64,000 bases of DNA from Toxorhynchites rutilus septentrionalis. Its lineage: Eukaryota > Arthropoda > Insecta > Diptera > Culicidae. A program made the translations under genes and the position numbers. This document shows, piece by piece, positions 1-10,060 of this stretch; the stretch's first letter is position 1, and each line of letters starts with the position of its first letter. The stretch covers positions 57,119,705-57,183,704 of the forward strand of contig NC_073745.1 of assembly GCF_029784135.1 (NCBI RefSeq), in the 5' to 3' direction. A model generated the notes under the pieces. It did no database searches and was not told where the DNA came from. It saw only the letters and a list, made by a program, of their open reading frames with translations.

Positions 1-91
1 GCCAGTTTAGCGATTAAGTGAGCTGGGCACTCGGCACATCTTACACCATCTTATCAGCAGGCAGTCCCCGTTCGGCTTCGGACGGTCCCGA
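1..91. repeat. Direct repeat copy 1 (LTR-like), cut by the window edge
   Basis: This stretch recurs in the same orientation at 2174-2265 with a few substitutions; both copies contain GCACTCGGCACAT and end in TTCGGACGGTC. The copies are about 2.17 kb apart and enclose a mariner insertion. A direct pair at this spacing would fit the terminal repeats of a small LTR element, but no primer-binding site or protease/reverse transcriptase reading frame is visible, so the LTR reading is only a guess. Confidence 0.5.
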
Positions 92-500
92 TTTTAGCGA
101 TCCTGCCAGAAGCGAGAATTAAAGAGAATCATCCGGGGAACCGCCTTGATCTGAACTATTTTCAGGGGCTCTTCGTGGGAGTTGGGTGACACTAGGGTTG
201 CACGTTTCCGAAGTGCATTTGGTGTGATTCCCACCGTGTGTGAAATATTCCGAACAGAAATTAGAAAAAATCTGTTTCCTTTTTCCATTCAAGTTTGTAT
301 GTGTGAAAAAGCGCAGTAGAACCTTCCGGGGAAACAACTTGAAATTACATTAATGCATGAGTGGTCATCCCGGGACTACCCCCTTAGCGGAAAACTGCAA
401 GTAGCAGAACTGTCCTACCATGGGAGGCATGAAGATTGTAAGTCAGTAAATGATACGTTTGAAGGGAAGAACAAATTAAACAGCGTAGTTCACAGAAATT
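92..500. other. No gene seen; degenerate non-coding sequence
   Basis: Only short overlapping reading frames without recognisable motifs occur here. The stretch lies between the first LTR-like repeat and the left terminus of a mariner element. I see no RNA gene or promoter that I can defend. Confidence 0.5.
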
Positions 501-501
501 A

Positions 502-1417
502 CAGGGTGGGCCATTTAAAGTGGAAGGATTTGTTTTTGCAATAGCAAAGTAAAGAAGTGGAATTTTAAAATTTTTTTTTTTGAAATTCATTTATTTTGGT
601 CCACGGAGATTTGTTCTAACTACTTTTTGATTATGATATCTCGTAAATGACCGCCTCTGGCCTTGACCGCAAAATGTGTTTTTTCGGCATTTTCCATCAC
701 TTTGCCCAATGTTTCGGCCGATATGGCAGCAATTACTTGTCGGATATTGTCTTTCAGCGCAGCCAGGGTCCTTGGTTTACCAGTGTATACCTTGGATTTT
801 AAATATCCCCATAAAAAAAAGTCAGGAGGCGTCAAATCAGGTGATCTCGGTGGCCAGTCATAATCGCCGTTTTTCGATATTAATCTTCCGGGGAACATTT
901 CGCGCAATAATTTGGTCGTGGCAGCCGCTGTATGGCATGTAGCGCCGTCCTGTTTGAACCAGTAATTGTCCAATTCATTTTCACGAACAAATGGCAATAA
1001 AAAGATGCCTAACTCTTGCGAACGATGGCGACCTGATGTCGATGGAGTCTCTGCAACACTGGCTCGAACGGCATCAATATTCTCGTCGAAACGTCTTGGT
1101 CGTTGTCTGGACAGATGACTGGCATTACCAACACTACCAGACGATATAAATTTGGCATATAATCGACGTATAGTGTTGTCTCCAGGCGATGTTTTAACTT
1201 TATTTTTATTTTTCCACGCACGTTTAGTTAACACAATTGAGAAGTTATTTTGAATGTACAGCTGAACAATTTCAGCGCGTTGTTTCGGTGTGTATTGTTA
1301 CATGGTTAAAATTGTACTGAAATGACGCTTCCAACGCGGTATGACATTTGTTGATCTGACATCTCTGTCAAAAGTTATGGGGTTGCCAGATGCTTCCACT
1401 TTAAATGGCCCACCCTG
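502..1417 (-). mobile_element. DD41D mariner-like element, internally deleted (916 bp)
   Basis: Perfect 25-bp terminal inverted repeats begin CAGGGTGGGCCATTTAAAGT and are flanked by TA dinucleotides at 500-501 and 1418-1419, the expected target duplication of Tc1/mariner elements. The transposase remnant lies on the - strand. It is about 390 bp shorter than the related element at 25937-27243, the difference falling in the transposase gene. Perfect terminal repeats suggest a fairly young insertion that could have been mobilised in trans. Confidence 0.9.
620..1303 (-). pseudogene. DD41D mariner transposase, broken
   Basis: The frame starts at an ATG (1303-1301) followed directly by TAA, then stays open to 620. 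The N-terminal DNA-binding region is present (QYTPKQRAEIVQLY, then a VRASVAETPSTSGR stretch). The sequence then jumps to the second catalytic block, WFKQDGATCHTA, and the third, SPDLTPPDFFLWG. The spacing between the last two catalytic Asp residues is 41, hence the DD41D assignment. The segment that should hold the first catalytic Asp is missing, about 110 residues compared with the sister element at 26-27 kb. A deletion inside the gene and a stop at codon 2 make this copy non-functional. Confidence 0.85.
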
Positions 1418-1770
1418 TATAATGCTCCATGTTAAACAGCAGGTTGACTTTAATAATAACAAAATTGAAACTTGTTGCCGGGAAAAACGATTTATTTTTC
1501 AATTAATGCAGCTCAATGCTTTGGATGCTATAGGGTAACAAAACAAAATGTTTTTATTAAATTATGTTTCTATGTTTGGTAGGCGATATTAAAAAAAAAG
1601 AACTGATGCACACCAGCCTTGTAAATCCATTGCATTAATACCTATTACTTCGCAGTAACGCATCGAAACTCAAATTTTACTGGTCATATATTAATAAGGA
1701 GCATTGCTCTAAAGAAGCACAAAGAAACTTTTTTTTATATAGCAAGGTAAGAGTAGATAGATATTTTATA
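1418..1770. other. No gene seen
   Basis: AT-rich sequence with no coding frame of note, between the mariner terminus and a cluster of short GC-rich repeats. Confidence 0.5.
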
Positions 1771-1961
1771 GCGCGTACGGATCGAGACGACCGTACGATG
1801 AAGCCTTAGAATAAAAGTGAATAAGCGCGGATCGAGACGACCGAACAAACGGGTGCGGCTTGGGACGATCGTATGAAAGGGTGATAATGATAAGAGTGCA
1901 AATCGGGACGACCGTGCTGTGTAAAAATGGAAGTGAAATTATTTGCGGATCGGGACGACCG
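1771..1961 (+). repeat. Five irregularly spaced copies of a GGATCGRGACGACCG motif
   Basis: A GC-rich 15-19 bp motif related to GCGGATCGAGACGACCG recurs near 1773, 1825, 1853, 1896 and 1943, separated by variable AT-rich spacers of roughly 10-35 bp. Each unit keeps the GGGACGACCG or GAGACGACCG core; one has GATCG. The irregular spacing argues against simple tandem duplication and resembles a cluster of sites. The block lies between the two LTR-like repeats. Its function is unknown. Confidence 0.7.
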
Positions 1962-2173
1962 CGCAGAACAAATACGGGCTCCCTATGGAGAACAGAACTT
2001 GACTCGATATTTGGTTAGTTAAACGTTATCAATTAGCTCATACATCTCAAAGGTGGTACAAATGTGTTATGTGAAGGAAAATACACTGAAAAAAAACATG
2101 TATTTGTTTTTTCGTCTTTTTTGGAAAAAGAGAGAAGATGTGTGGCATGCCCAGTTCAGGCAACACGGACATT

Positions 2174-2265
2174 GTCAGTTTAGCGATTAAGTGGGCTGGG
2201 CACTCGGCACATTTTAAACCATCTTATCAGCAGGCAGTCACCGTTCGACTTCGGACGGTCTCCGA
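2174..2265. repeat. Direct repeat copy 2 (LTR-like)
   Basis: Same orientation as 1-91 with a handful of substitutions. It is preceded by TGTGGCATGCCC at 2139-2150, which could be an LTR start beginning with TG; the matching sequence of copy 1 would lie outside the window. Confidence 0.5.
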
Positions 2266-2809
2266 TTATCCCGCGGACGCTCAGGGACACACAGAAAGCA
2301 CCCCATAGTAGATGAATCCATACCAAATCTCTCTTGCTTAGCCATCGTTAGCATTGATTCACCTCTTTTTTACCACAACCGTTTTTACTTGACACTGCCA
2401 GCACTGTTCAGCAGCGATTCACAGATGGAAATTCGGTCCATGAGTATTTTTTCAGCATTATTGAAGTGGTTCCAATCGGCTTTTTGTGTAATGTTTATCT
2501 CATGAGCAATTGAAGTAATGTTCACATGACGGCCATACCCGACGTTTCCCATTATTTTGTCGACCTTTGCGGACAATTATTAGATCAGGGGTTGGTGTAT
2601 CTCATACTTGAAAATTAAAAATTACCAAAACGGAATCGAAGCAATCAAAACTGCGCGTGATTGGCTGGCACCATATAATGATCCTAAAAACTATCCATAT
2701 TTTAAGTCGCCTTGCTAGGATTTTCGTTTTTATCGAATTTAAACAATGAAGTATGGGTTGATTTACGTTTACTGGCGCATGTCAATCTTTGACAAGACCC
2801 TCGATGTCA
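2266..2809. other. No gene seen
   Basis: Only a 63-codon open frame without motifs occurs here. I see no recognisable gene or RNA. Confidence 0.45.
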
Positions 2810-2817
2810 CATCCATG

Positions 2818-3630
2818 CAGGGATGCCAGGTTTGAAGACATTTGTTTTGTGAAGACATTTTGAAGACAATATGAAATATGTGAAGACATTTCAGTATGAT
2901 AGCGTATGTGGATTTTTGAGTGATATTATTTCCGTTAAATTCTAACTATTGGCCGAAATTATCGTCAAAAGAAGTAGGGCTTTTGTCTTTTGTTCGCTTT
3001 TTTATCATTGTCACTTGTTCACTTTTGTTCTTAGTAATCAACGGAGACTTTTGTCTCGGGGTTATTAACTTGCTTTTTTCAAACTTTTTCAAGCAGAAAA
3101 TCCACATGCATATAGAATGAATTAAACAACAAAGCGACTTTTACTCCAAATACTAGAGAACTTCCAGCGATCTGAATGCAAATTGCCCCTTCATTTTTCG
3201 AAGGTTTTCCGCTTAAATACCGTTTCAATAATTAGTTTATGGAAATGGTTTGAGTTACAACCAAAACTTCAAAGCTAAATAAAACAAATTGAGTTATCAC
3301 AGTTCCGTTTTTGTGGATGAACTGGGTCTATATTACCTTAATCGACGGTTTATCAAGCCAATTATCATTTCTAAACTCATAAAATTTAGTTCGCAGTTGC
3401 GCAATATATTCTATGTTCACATTTATTGAAATAAACTTCAAAACCTAAAAGTAAGTTTGATAAAATACACTGTATAACCATACCAATTTAAATAAACATT
3501 GAATTAGCTATTAAACTTTGTTCAAAAGTAAGTTATGAATTTTAGTTTCATCCGATATAATTGTGAAGACATTTGAAGACATTTTTTCGTACCATGTGAA
3601 GACATTCTAAAAAATCACCTGGCATCCCTA
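2818..3630. mobile_element. Non-autonomous hAT element (813-bp MITE)
   Basis: The ends are CAGGGATGCCAGGT and, inverted, ACCTGGCATCCCTA. They are flanked by 8-bp target duplications with one mismatch: catccatg at 2810-2817 and catcaatg at 3631-3638. Eight-bp duplications and CAGGG-type termini are hAT hallmarks. Subterminal GTGAAGACATTT units occur three or four times near each end, in the same orientation at both ends, and are likely transposase-binding repeats. No coding frame is present, so it depends on a hAT transposase elsewhere. Confidence 0.85.
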
Positions 3631-3770
3631 CATCAATGACAATAGAAAGTATCAACACATTTCATTATCATCATATTCAACTTTTATCATTTCTGCTGAC
3701 AAAGATATGAAAACTGTTATGAACAAAAAAAATAAAGACAAATCACTAAAACTAAAGCTTCGGGTCTAGC

Positions 3771-4146
3771 TTAACACGTTCGTCGCCCCGTCACCCAGCT
3801 ATGAGTGACACTTTCGATTTGATTGAGTTACATGATCGAGGGGCATGTAGAAAAATTATGAAATGAAAACCATAAACATATATTGTTTCTTCTATACTTT
3901 TTTAAAAATTTACATTACGGATGGTTGGTACTACTGTTTCATGCGAAACCCATATAATATGACATAGGCATGAGTTATTGTTGTTAGTTTGTCTTCAAAT
4001 AGAAAAAAAAAATTGCTAGATTATGTATAAGATGTATACAAACAAATTTTGAAATTCAGAAATTTAGAAATTTTGATTAATTTAGTCGCAAATTGTGACC
4101 TGCAAGAAACTCAGCCGGATCGCGTTGGGTGACGAACGTACGAATT
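3771..4146. mobile_element. Possible TTAA-type MITE, degenerate
   Basis: The left side reads TTAACACGTTCGTCGCCCCG and the right side contains GGTGACGAACGTACG, giving an imperfect inverted repeat around ACGTTCGTC. A TTAA start is typical of piggyBac-type elements, but the right TTAA is not preserved. The assignment is weak. Confidence 0.35.
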
Positions 4147-5216
4147 TAGCACCAAATTCGTTTACGCACAGATTCTTTCTATTAAAAGGGGTAGAACAAT
4201 TCCGAATGTGTTCATGGTGACACATTTATTGCTTCGTTTTCATCTCACTTTCAGATAGTCAAGGTAAAAAAAAGAAAAAAGGCTCTTCCCTCTTGAGAGG
4301 TAGGCTCTTCAGACGGTTTGTTGGTAGATCCTTTATATAGAATCCACGGCGAAAGGGGTGGGGATCAACCATAACGTCCAACTGATACTCAGTGCATCCG
4401 CAATATCCCGTGGATGATCGCAGACTAACCGCACGCCAGCACATCCCTGAATACATTTGGGACGTTGCTTAGTTTAGGCGGTCGTCATCCGAAGCCTTCG
4501 GGCTTTCCTTCAACTTAGCTTCAAAAGGTCTAATTGCGGTAAATGCTCGCGCACTACCCCAGGTTTTCTTGGTAAGGTTTATAGTTCTATTAATATAGAT
4601 GTGGGGAGATTTTATAGTCCAATAACAGCGATCTCGAAGACCCAAGCCATTATAAGGTGCTCTACTATAGTCGTAGACAGTTTTTATGAAATTTCATGTT
4701 CAGGATAACGACTTCATGGAGTAGGGTTTATTATGAACTTGAAATACCCTGGGAAAAAGATTATGTCGAACCCTTGAAAGACACCTTCCCAAAGTAATTA
4801 TTCTATTTTTCATTTGTAACCTATTAAACAACGATCATAATCTTAATAAATTCTTTAAAAATAAATAATTTTATTCATTTAACTTAGAACGAATTACAGA
4901 CATAGGAATCATTGTCGCAACGAAACTGACCATTGGCGCTTCTTTAGAACTTCGAATATTTGAGCTAACAACCGCGACAATAAGGACTCTCAAAGAATAA
5001 CAAACACCGTTTACATCACTTTTATACTAATAATAATTTATTTTGTCTCTTAATCGATACAATCGATACACAAAAAATGCTGTTCGATTTTGACATTTTT
5101 TCCGGTTCGTTATCCAATCTAAATCTAAAATGATAAAATTATTTTTTCTTCTTAACTATTTACGCTTTCACTTTGAGAAGAACATTCTTCCACAACACCC
5201 ACCAGCTCCAATCACT
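4147..5216. other. 3' flank of the minus-strand repeat-protein gene; no other gene seen
   Basis: No coding frame can be supported. On the - strand a canonical AATAAA reads at about 5042-5037, roughly 175 bp beyond the stop codon at 5217, and is a plausible polyadenylation signal for the gene ending there. Further TTTATT motifs lie near 4870. Confidence 0.45.
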
Positions 5217-6754
5217 TTAGCCCTTCACGTTATCATACGGGCGTAGCACACCCGGGGGACCACCAAAGCTACCGGTAAAGGTACTTCCACTACTCACAGG
5301 TCGCGAGCTTGATGCGGTCGGTACAGTCGGTCCGGCGGCAGGAGCGGTGAAGCCTACCCCTGGGGATGATGGTGGGAGTATGGAGCCATCGGGTTTCACG
5401 TGAGTGCCGGGTTGTTTCTGATTGCCCAGCAGCCCGGGGGATCCACCGAAGCTTCCCGAGTACTGACCGGGTCGCTGTGTGCTAGCACCAAAGGTGAATC
5501 CAGGACCACCAGGAGCTTTTGTGGGTTGTGGCGCTTGTGGAGCTGGAGGAGGCTGGAAAGGACTCGGTGGTTTGATGGCGGATGGGGGTTGGGTTTGGGA
5601 AGGAAATGAAGGTGTTGGTTGCAGGGGTTTCTGCGGAGTTTGCGGGATTGAGGTTGTAGGTTTGTACGCCGTTCCGAGGTTTTGTTGGCTGCCCAGAAAA
5701 CCGGGTGCGCCTCCGAAGCTTCCCGTGAATTTATTCACTGTTTGGGTGGTACTCGCGGGTTTCGTTGTTGGCAGGAATTGAGTTTGAGTCGGTGTTGGGA
5801 CAGTGGGTACCGGAACAGGTTTGCTTGACAGAGGAGTTGAAGTGTATGCTGTGCCGATGTTCTGCTGGCTGCCGAGGAAACCGGGAGCTCCACCAAAGCT
5901 TCCGGTATACTTTTGAACGGGGGCTTTCGTAGGCTGGAAGGGAGACTGCTGAGGAATCTGTGGGTGAGGTAGCGTTTGGCCGGGCACCTGCAGAGGTGTT
6001 TGAGGAACAAGAGATGGTGCCTGAGGAACTTGGTTGAAATTTACTGGCGATTTGTCGGACGGTGGAGCTAGTCCCTGATCCAGGGGTGGTGAACCAAAGG
6101 TATCCTTCACAAAGAACGGCGATCGTTCAGTGCCAACGTTTATCTTGTATGTGGTGGTTTGCTCGCCTGGAAAAAGTGGAGGAACTAGTCCATTCGTCGG
6201 CTGTTGAGCGAAAAGAATGTCATCTCCATCTATGGTGGGTATTTTTGCGTTTGGAACGAATTGGAACGCTGTGGTGGGAGCTGCTGTTGTTGAGACTGGT
6301 AGTTGATCGGCAAAGCCCGCTGGAGAATTTGGTGGGAGCAAAACCGGTTGAATAATACCCGAAGCGTAGCTGGGGACTTTAAAATTAAGTTGACCGAATT
6401 GATCACTCTTTCCGCTTTGTGGACCATCTTTGCTAACATCGGTTAAGAATCCAACGGAATCTAAGCCAGTAGTTCCCAGTGCCGAGAACGGGGTGACCGG
6501 ATTCCCATAGCTATCTTTAGCCACTTCGGAAGGCGTTGATGCAGGATCCTTCAAGTCAACATTCGACAGTTCATTGTTTAAACCCCCGGGGATAGAATTT
6601 AGTGAAACGTCTGGCGTAAATCCCAAATTTCTGGCCTCTCTTGTACCGGATGTATCCCGTTGCTGGTGTGGTTTGATCGATAGGTTGATGACTTTACTGT
6701 CAGCAGCCGGAGCGTCGTTTGTGAATTTGCCAATCGAACGCGCAGAAATCGCTA
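5217..6754 (-). CDS. Secreted Pro/Gly-rich repeat protein, last exon
   Basis: I do not recognise the family. The exon encodes about 511 residues, rich in Pro, Gly, Ser, Thr and Gln with almost no Cys, ending at the stop codon at 5217. Four spaced repeats share GSFGG(A/S/P)PG(F/L/V)L: about 5850-5915, 5665-5735, 5400-5465 and the C-terminus at 5217-5282. The first two extend to a GSQQN(I/L)GTAY tail. Between them lie Pro/Gln/Thr linkers. Such composition fits an extracellular matrix, cuticle-like or mucin-like protein; that is inference. The start is a splice acceptor (pyrimidine-rich tract, then ATTAG) at 6755; AG one codon downstream is the alternative. An in-frame ATG at 6794 exists, but the upstream exon at 6872-6961 joins in phase and favours splicing. 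No frameshift or stop was seen. Confidence 0.75.
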
Positions 6755-6871
6755 CTAATGGAGAAGATAATAATTTATGAGCATACATTTCCATAACTCA
6801 GATTTATCGCGGCGTGGAATCAATCGAAACGTGATATTCCATTGCAATAAATGCCACACCGCATATCATAC

Positions 6872-6961
6872 CTGGATGTGCATTACCGCCCGTTCCACCT
6901 CCATGGTCCGGCGTCGTGAGTGATTTGGCTCCATCATCCTTAGCGTCAGCCGGTAATATCG
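6872..6961 (-). CDS. Secreted repeat-protein gene, internal exon
   Basis: A 90-nt exon bounded by acceptor TTGCAG (6967-6962) and donor GTATGA from 6871. It reads ILPADAKDDGAKS, then TTPDHGGGTGGNAHP. It starts with two bases completing a split codon and ends with one base (G) that the next exon completes, so the phases fit the 5217-6754 exon across a 117-bp intron. The Asp/Lys/Gly-rich stretch looks like the start of a mature secreted protein and needs an upstream exon ending in phase 1. Such an exon with a signal peptide lies at 63686-63773. Confidence 0.6.
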
Positions 6962-7048
6962 CTGCAATGAGAAGGCATTCGGGAAGTTAATAAAATCAAG
7001 CACCCATTAATTATAGGAACTACTATTCGTCTTGTGGAGATTTTTTTT

Positions 7049-7593
7049 GGTTCCCGGAATAAATCGCCACAGAAAACGACTGCAACAGAAACCACCGCTT
7101 ATAAAATGTGTAGTAGGCTATAAATATTGTGGCGCGGTATTGTATTTCAAAACAAGAATTAACCGGGCAAACGTATCGCCCCAGGCAAACGTAACGCCCC
7201 GGGCAGACGTATACCGTCCGACGCTCGCTAGAGCTCGGTCGGACATTGCTAAAGGATCGTATCCTATGTTTCAAACTAACCGGGCAATCAGTGGATCCCA
7301 GGTTTGCGTGCGAGACACCGCCGCTTCCGACGGCGGGTCGGCGGTGGACTCGGATTGCGTCATCTTGGCGGCATGGGCCGCCTCGATTCCTTATCCTCGC
7401 CAAATGGGGACTTCGTCCCCATTACATTGTCCTCAGAATAAATTTCGAAAAACGAGAACAAGAGAATAAATTTATAATAGAAATGTGAGGCACATGATGT
7501 TTTTCCCGCGCCAAATATTTCTAGCCTACTACACTTTTTCTAAGCGGTTGTTTCTGTTGCAGTTGTTTACTGTGGCGATTTATTCCGGTCACC
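7049..7593 (+). mobile_element. 545-bp MITE copy 1, Mutator-like (9-bp TSD)
   Basis: The ends are GGTTCCCGGAATAAATCGCC and, inverted, GGTGACCGGAATAAATCGCC, starting terminal inverted repeats of about 90-100 bp. A 9-bp target duplication, ATTTTTTTT, lies at 7040-7048 and 7594-7602. Nine-bp duplications with long terminal repeats point to Mutator-like elements. The interior is GC-rich, with several hairpins and CCGGGCAAACG units, and has no transposase. It lies about 90 bp from the acceptor of the minus-strand exon at 6872-6961. A nearly identical inverted copy occupies 28436-28980. Confidence 0.88.
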
Positions 7594-7602
7594 ATTTTTT
7601 TT

Positions 7603-8091
7603 AATATGCATGGTTCTAATTATTCCTAACGGTGTATAACTCGCCATGGAGTGACGTTATGTGAGTCGTAGAAACATTTGCCATATAAACATCCGTTTGT
7701 GTTGTTTACACAAGTGGGCGTACTGAATCTATCTTTTTTGTCTGCAGTTTGGCCTTGAGCGCAACGGAGCTCAAAAACGCCATTAGACCATTAGACAAGA
7801 AAGTTCCTGCAGTAAATTTCATATGAAAAAATTATTTGGCCGGGTTAGATTTGATGCAATTTCGATGAGGCGGAAGCGTTGGCTGTGGTGGAAGTGAATC
7901 ATGTTCATCAAAATGCAACAACGCTGAGGTATGTGAGGGACATTCGATTGTATGACTCGCTGGAACAGTTTTTGAAAGTTTGAAAAAAATAATTGGTTGG
8001 ATTCCCAACATGTATAAGATTGAGGATGAATAAACAAGACGCAAACTAAATACCGAATATTGTGAATATGCATCGAACAATGGAATTTATC
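7603..8091. other. No gene seen
   Basis: Short frames only; a 136-codon minus frame here is driven by the GAA microsatellite and SINE sequence to its right and is not a gene. Confidence 0.5.
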
Positions 8092-8158
8092 TATAGGGGG
8101 TCTTCGTAGCCACTTGGTTACGCGTTCGCTTACTAAGCGATCGATCGTGAGTTCAAAC
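8092..8158 (+). repeat. tRNA-like SINE head fragment
   Basis: The sequence around TAGCCACTTGGTTACGCG and GTGAGTTCAAACTC resembles the A-box and B-box halves of a tRNA-derived SINE promoter on the + strand. No SINE body follows, because a CTT microsatellite and an opposite-facing SINE adjoin it. Confidence 0.4.
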
Positions 8159-8462
8159 TCTTCTTCTTCTTCTTCTTCTTCTTCTTCTTCAATGGCACTA
8201 ACGTTCCTAGAGGAACTTCGCCGTCTCAACGTAGTATTACTTGCGTCATTTTTTTTTTTTTTTTTTATTAGTACTTAGTTGAGATTTCTATGCCAAATAA
8301 CACGCCTTGAATGCATTCTGAGTGGCAAGCTCTAGAATACGCGTGATCACAGTGCAAGTCGGAGGAAATTTCTTTGACGAAAAATTCCCCCGACCAGAAC
8401 GGGAATCGAACCCGAACACCCGGCATGTTAGTTATGACGCTAACCACTCGGCCACGGGAGCA
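8159..8462 (-). mobile_element. tRNA-derived SINE, copy 1
   Basis: Read on the - strand it starts with a tRNA-like head containing the A box TGGCCGAGTGG and B box GGTTCGATTCCC, then a unique body, then a (GAA)n tail seen as (CTT)n at about 8158-8189. These are the hallmarks of a pol III retroposon. A near-identical copy at 40717-40992 has clear target duplications. A (T)18 tract at 8250-8267 lies inside this copy but is short in the other. The head is not a working tRNA gene because it is fused to the SINE body. Confidence 0.8.
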
Positions 8463-8597
8463 CATGCAGATGCTTACCGGTACTCCTATTAAAAAGTTAT
8501 TTTAAAGGGTAGATTAGAAGATCAATCAATGAACAGTTCTGCGATTGGACCCATGAACGTGCGCTTTGTAAGAAAACGTGAATGTGATAACGAAAAA

Positions 8598-8655
8598 AGG
8601 TTCCCGGAATAAATCGGTAAGTAAATGAAAGCAACAGTAATAACCGTAGAGAAAA
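8598..8655 (+). repeat. Terminal fragment of the 545-bp MITE family
   Basis: GGTTCCCGGAATAAATCG followed by a diverged version of the family's terminal repeat (AAAGCAACAGTAATAACCG). It is interrupted by the ITmD37E insertion at 8664. Confidence 0.6.
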
Positions 8656-8663
8656 AAGCATTA

Positions 8664-9719
8664 AAGGGTGTGTCACATCAAATTGCATCACGGAAAAAAC
8701 GCTGTAGAAATTCGCCCAGTAGACCGATCCTTTTGAAAATTTTAGACAGTAAAATAAAAACTATTAAACAACTTTTGGCATTTTCTTTTTATTCATACTT
8801 CGAGCACAAGCCCGTATGCTCGCACCTTCCTCTTTACCCCGTCCATAAGGTTCTGTACGTCAGGTTGTAGTTTTTTTTGAACAGAAATCCATTTTCTCTT
8901 GAAGTCCGCCTCCGATTTGACAACTTTTGGGTTCTTCCGGAGGGCCTGCTTCATAATCGCTCAATATTTCTCTATTGGGTGAAGCTCCGGCGCGTTGGGC
9001 GGGTTCATTTCCTTTGGCACGAAGGCGACCCCGTTAGCTTCGTACCACTCCAACACGTCCTTTGAATAGTGGCACGAAGCGAGATCCGGCCAGAAGATGG
9101 TCGGGCCCTCGTGCTGCTTCAATAGTGGTAGTAAGCGCTTCTGTAGGCACTCCTTAAGGTAAACCTGCCCGTTTACCGTGCCGGTCATCACGAAGGGGGC
9201 GCTCCGCTTTCCGCAAGAGCAGATCGCTTGCCACACCATGTACTTTTTGGCAAACTTGGATAGTTTCTGCTTGCGAATCTCCTCCGGAACGCTGAATTTG
9301 TCCTCTGCGAAGAAGAACAACAGGCCCGGCAGCTGACGAAAGTCCGCTTTGACGTAGGTTTCGTCGTCCATTACCAGGCAATGCGGCTTCGTCAGCATTT
9401 CGGTGTACAGCTTCCGGGCTCGCGTCTTCCCCACCATGTTTTGCCTTTCGTCGCGGTTAGGAGCCTTCTGAACCTTGTATGTACGAAGGCCCTCCCGCTG
9501 CTTGGTCCGCTGGACGAATGAACTTGACAAATTCAGCTTATTGGCGACATCCCGGACCGAACTTATCGGATCACGTCTAAACTGCTTAACTACGCGCTTG
9601 TGATCGTTTTCACTGACGGAGCATCCATTTTTGCCGTTCTTCACCTTCCGGTCGATGGTTAGGTTCTCGAAGTATCGTTTTAGTACTCTGTTGACCATGG
9701 ATTGGACGATTCCCAGCAT
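8664..9719 (-). pseudogene. ITmD37E (DD37E) transposase, copy A
   Basis: The frame 9719-8961 keeps the second helix-turn-helix (VRDVANKLNLSSSFVQ), the first catalytic block (MDDETYVKAD) and the second (WPDLASCHYSKDVLEWYEAN). The third lies in PELHPIEKY, with its Glu 37 residues after the second Asp. A TGA at 8963-8961 replaces the Trp codon after EKY, removing the last 60 or so residues; the frame then continues in register. The N-terminus is lost at the 9729 junction. The same TGA and the Arg-to-His change before PIEKY occur in copy B at 22 kb. Confidence 0.85.
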
Positions 9720-9729
9720 CTTACCGATG
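8664..9729 (-). mobile_element. ITmD37E transposon copy A, truncated
   Basis: The left terminus AAGGGTGTGTCACATCAAAT follows TA at 8662-8663. The element matches the 1298-bp copies at 22080-23377 and 47632-48929 until 9729, where it joins Mutator-like transposase sequence abruptly. Its other terminal repeat is missing. The transposase is on the - strand. Confidence 0.88.
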
Positions 9730-9730
9730 G

Positions 9731-10060
9731 AAAAATGGACAAACGTACTTGGAGATGTTTAGTATTTTAAAAAGGTTAGTTCCGCATATGGCTCCTGAGA
9801 GGATACTTCTGGATTTCGAAAAGGCTTGTATGAATGCTGCGAGAATTGTTTTCCCGGAAACCGAAATTAAAGGTTGTTATTTTCATTTGTGCCAGAGCAT
9901 TATAAGAAAAATTAATGCAATTGGTCTAAAATCGGAATTTGAATCAAATATTGATACAAGATTAAAGTTGAAGTCATTGGCAGCATTGTCGTTCGTTCCA
10001 AAAGAAGACGTACAAGATATTTTCAATAGCCTTGCTAGTACTTTTCCTGATGAAGACAGA
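9731..10060 (+). pseudogene. Mutator-like (MULE) transposase, N-side fragment
   Basis: The frame reads KNGQTYLEMFSILKRL, then LLDFEKACMNAARIVFP and KGCYFHLCQSIIRKI. This is the catalytic region of the MULE transposase domain, with the conserved DFE and the GC.FHL.Q block. It starts at the truncated ITmD37E junction and ends at an oligo-T tract at 10061, the 3' poly(A) of an inserted LINE. The gene resumes at 16069. No promoter or complete frame remains. Confidence 0.8.

Noticed and set aside
5479..5781. Plus-strand frames opposite the Pro/Gly-rich exon
   Set aside because: They are antisense products of repetitive GC-rich codons with Trp/Gly-rich nonsense composition.
7032..7469. Frames of 80-145 codons duplicated at 7.0-7.5 and 28.5-29.0 kb
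   Set aside because: They lie wholly within the 545-bp MITE, exist on both strands and match no protein; conservation reflects recent copying of the element.
7819..8229. 136-codon frame with a poly-Glu stretch
   Set aside because: The Glu run is the GAA tail of a SINE and the rest is SINE/non-coding sequence.
8384..8462. A tRNA gene
   Set aside because: A and B boxes are present, but the anticodon arm does not fold convincingly and the sequence continues as a SINE body present twice in the window.
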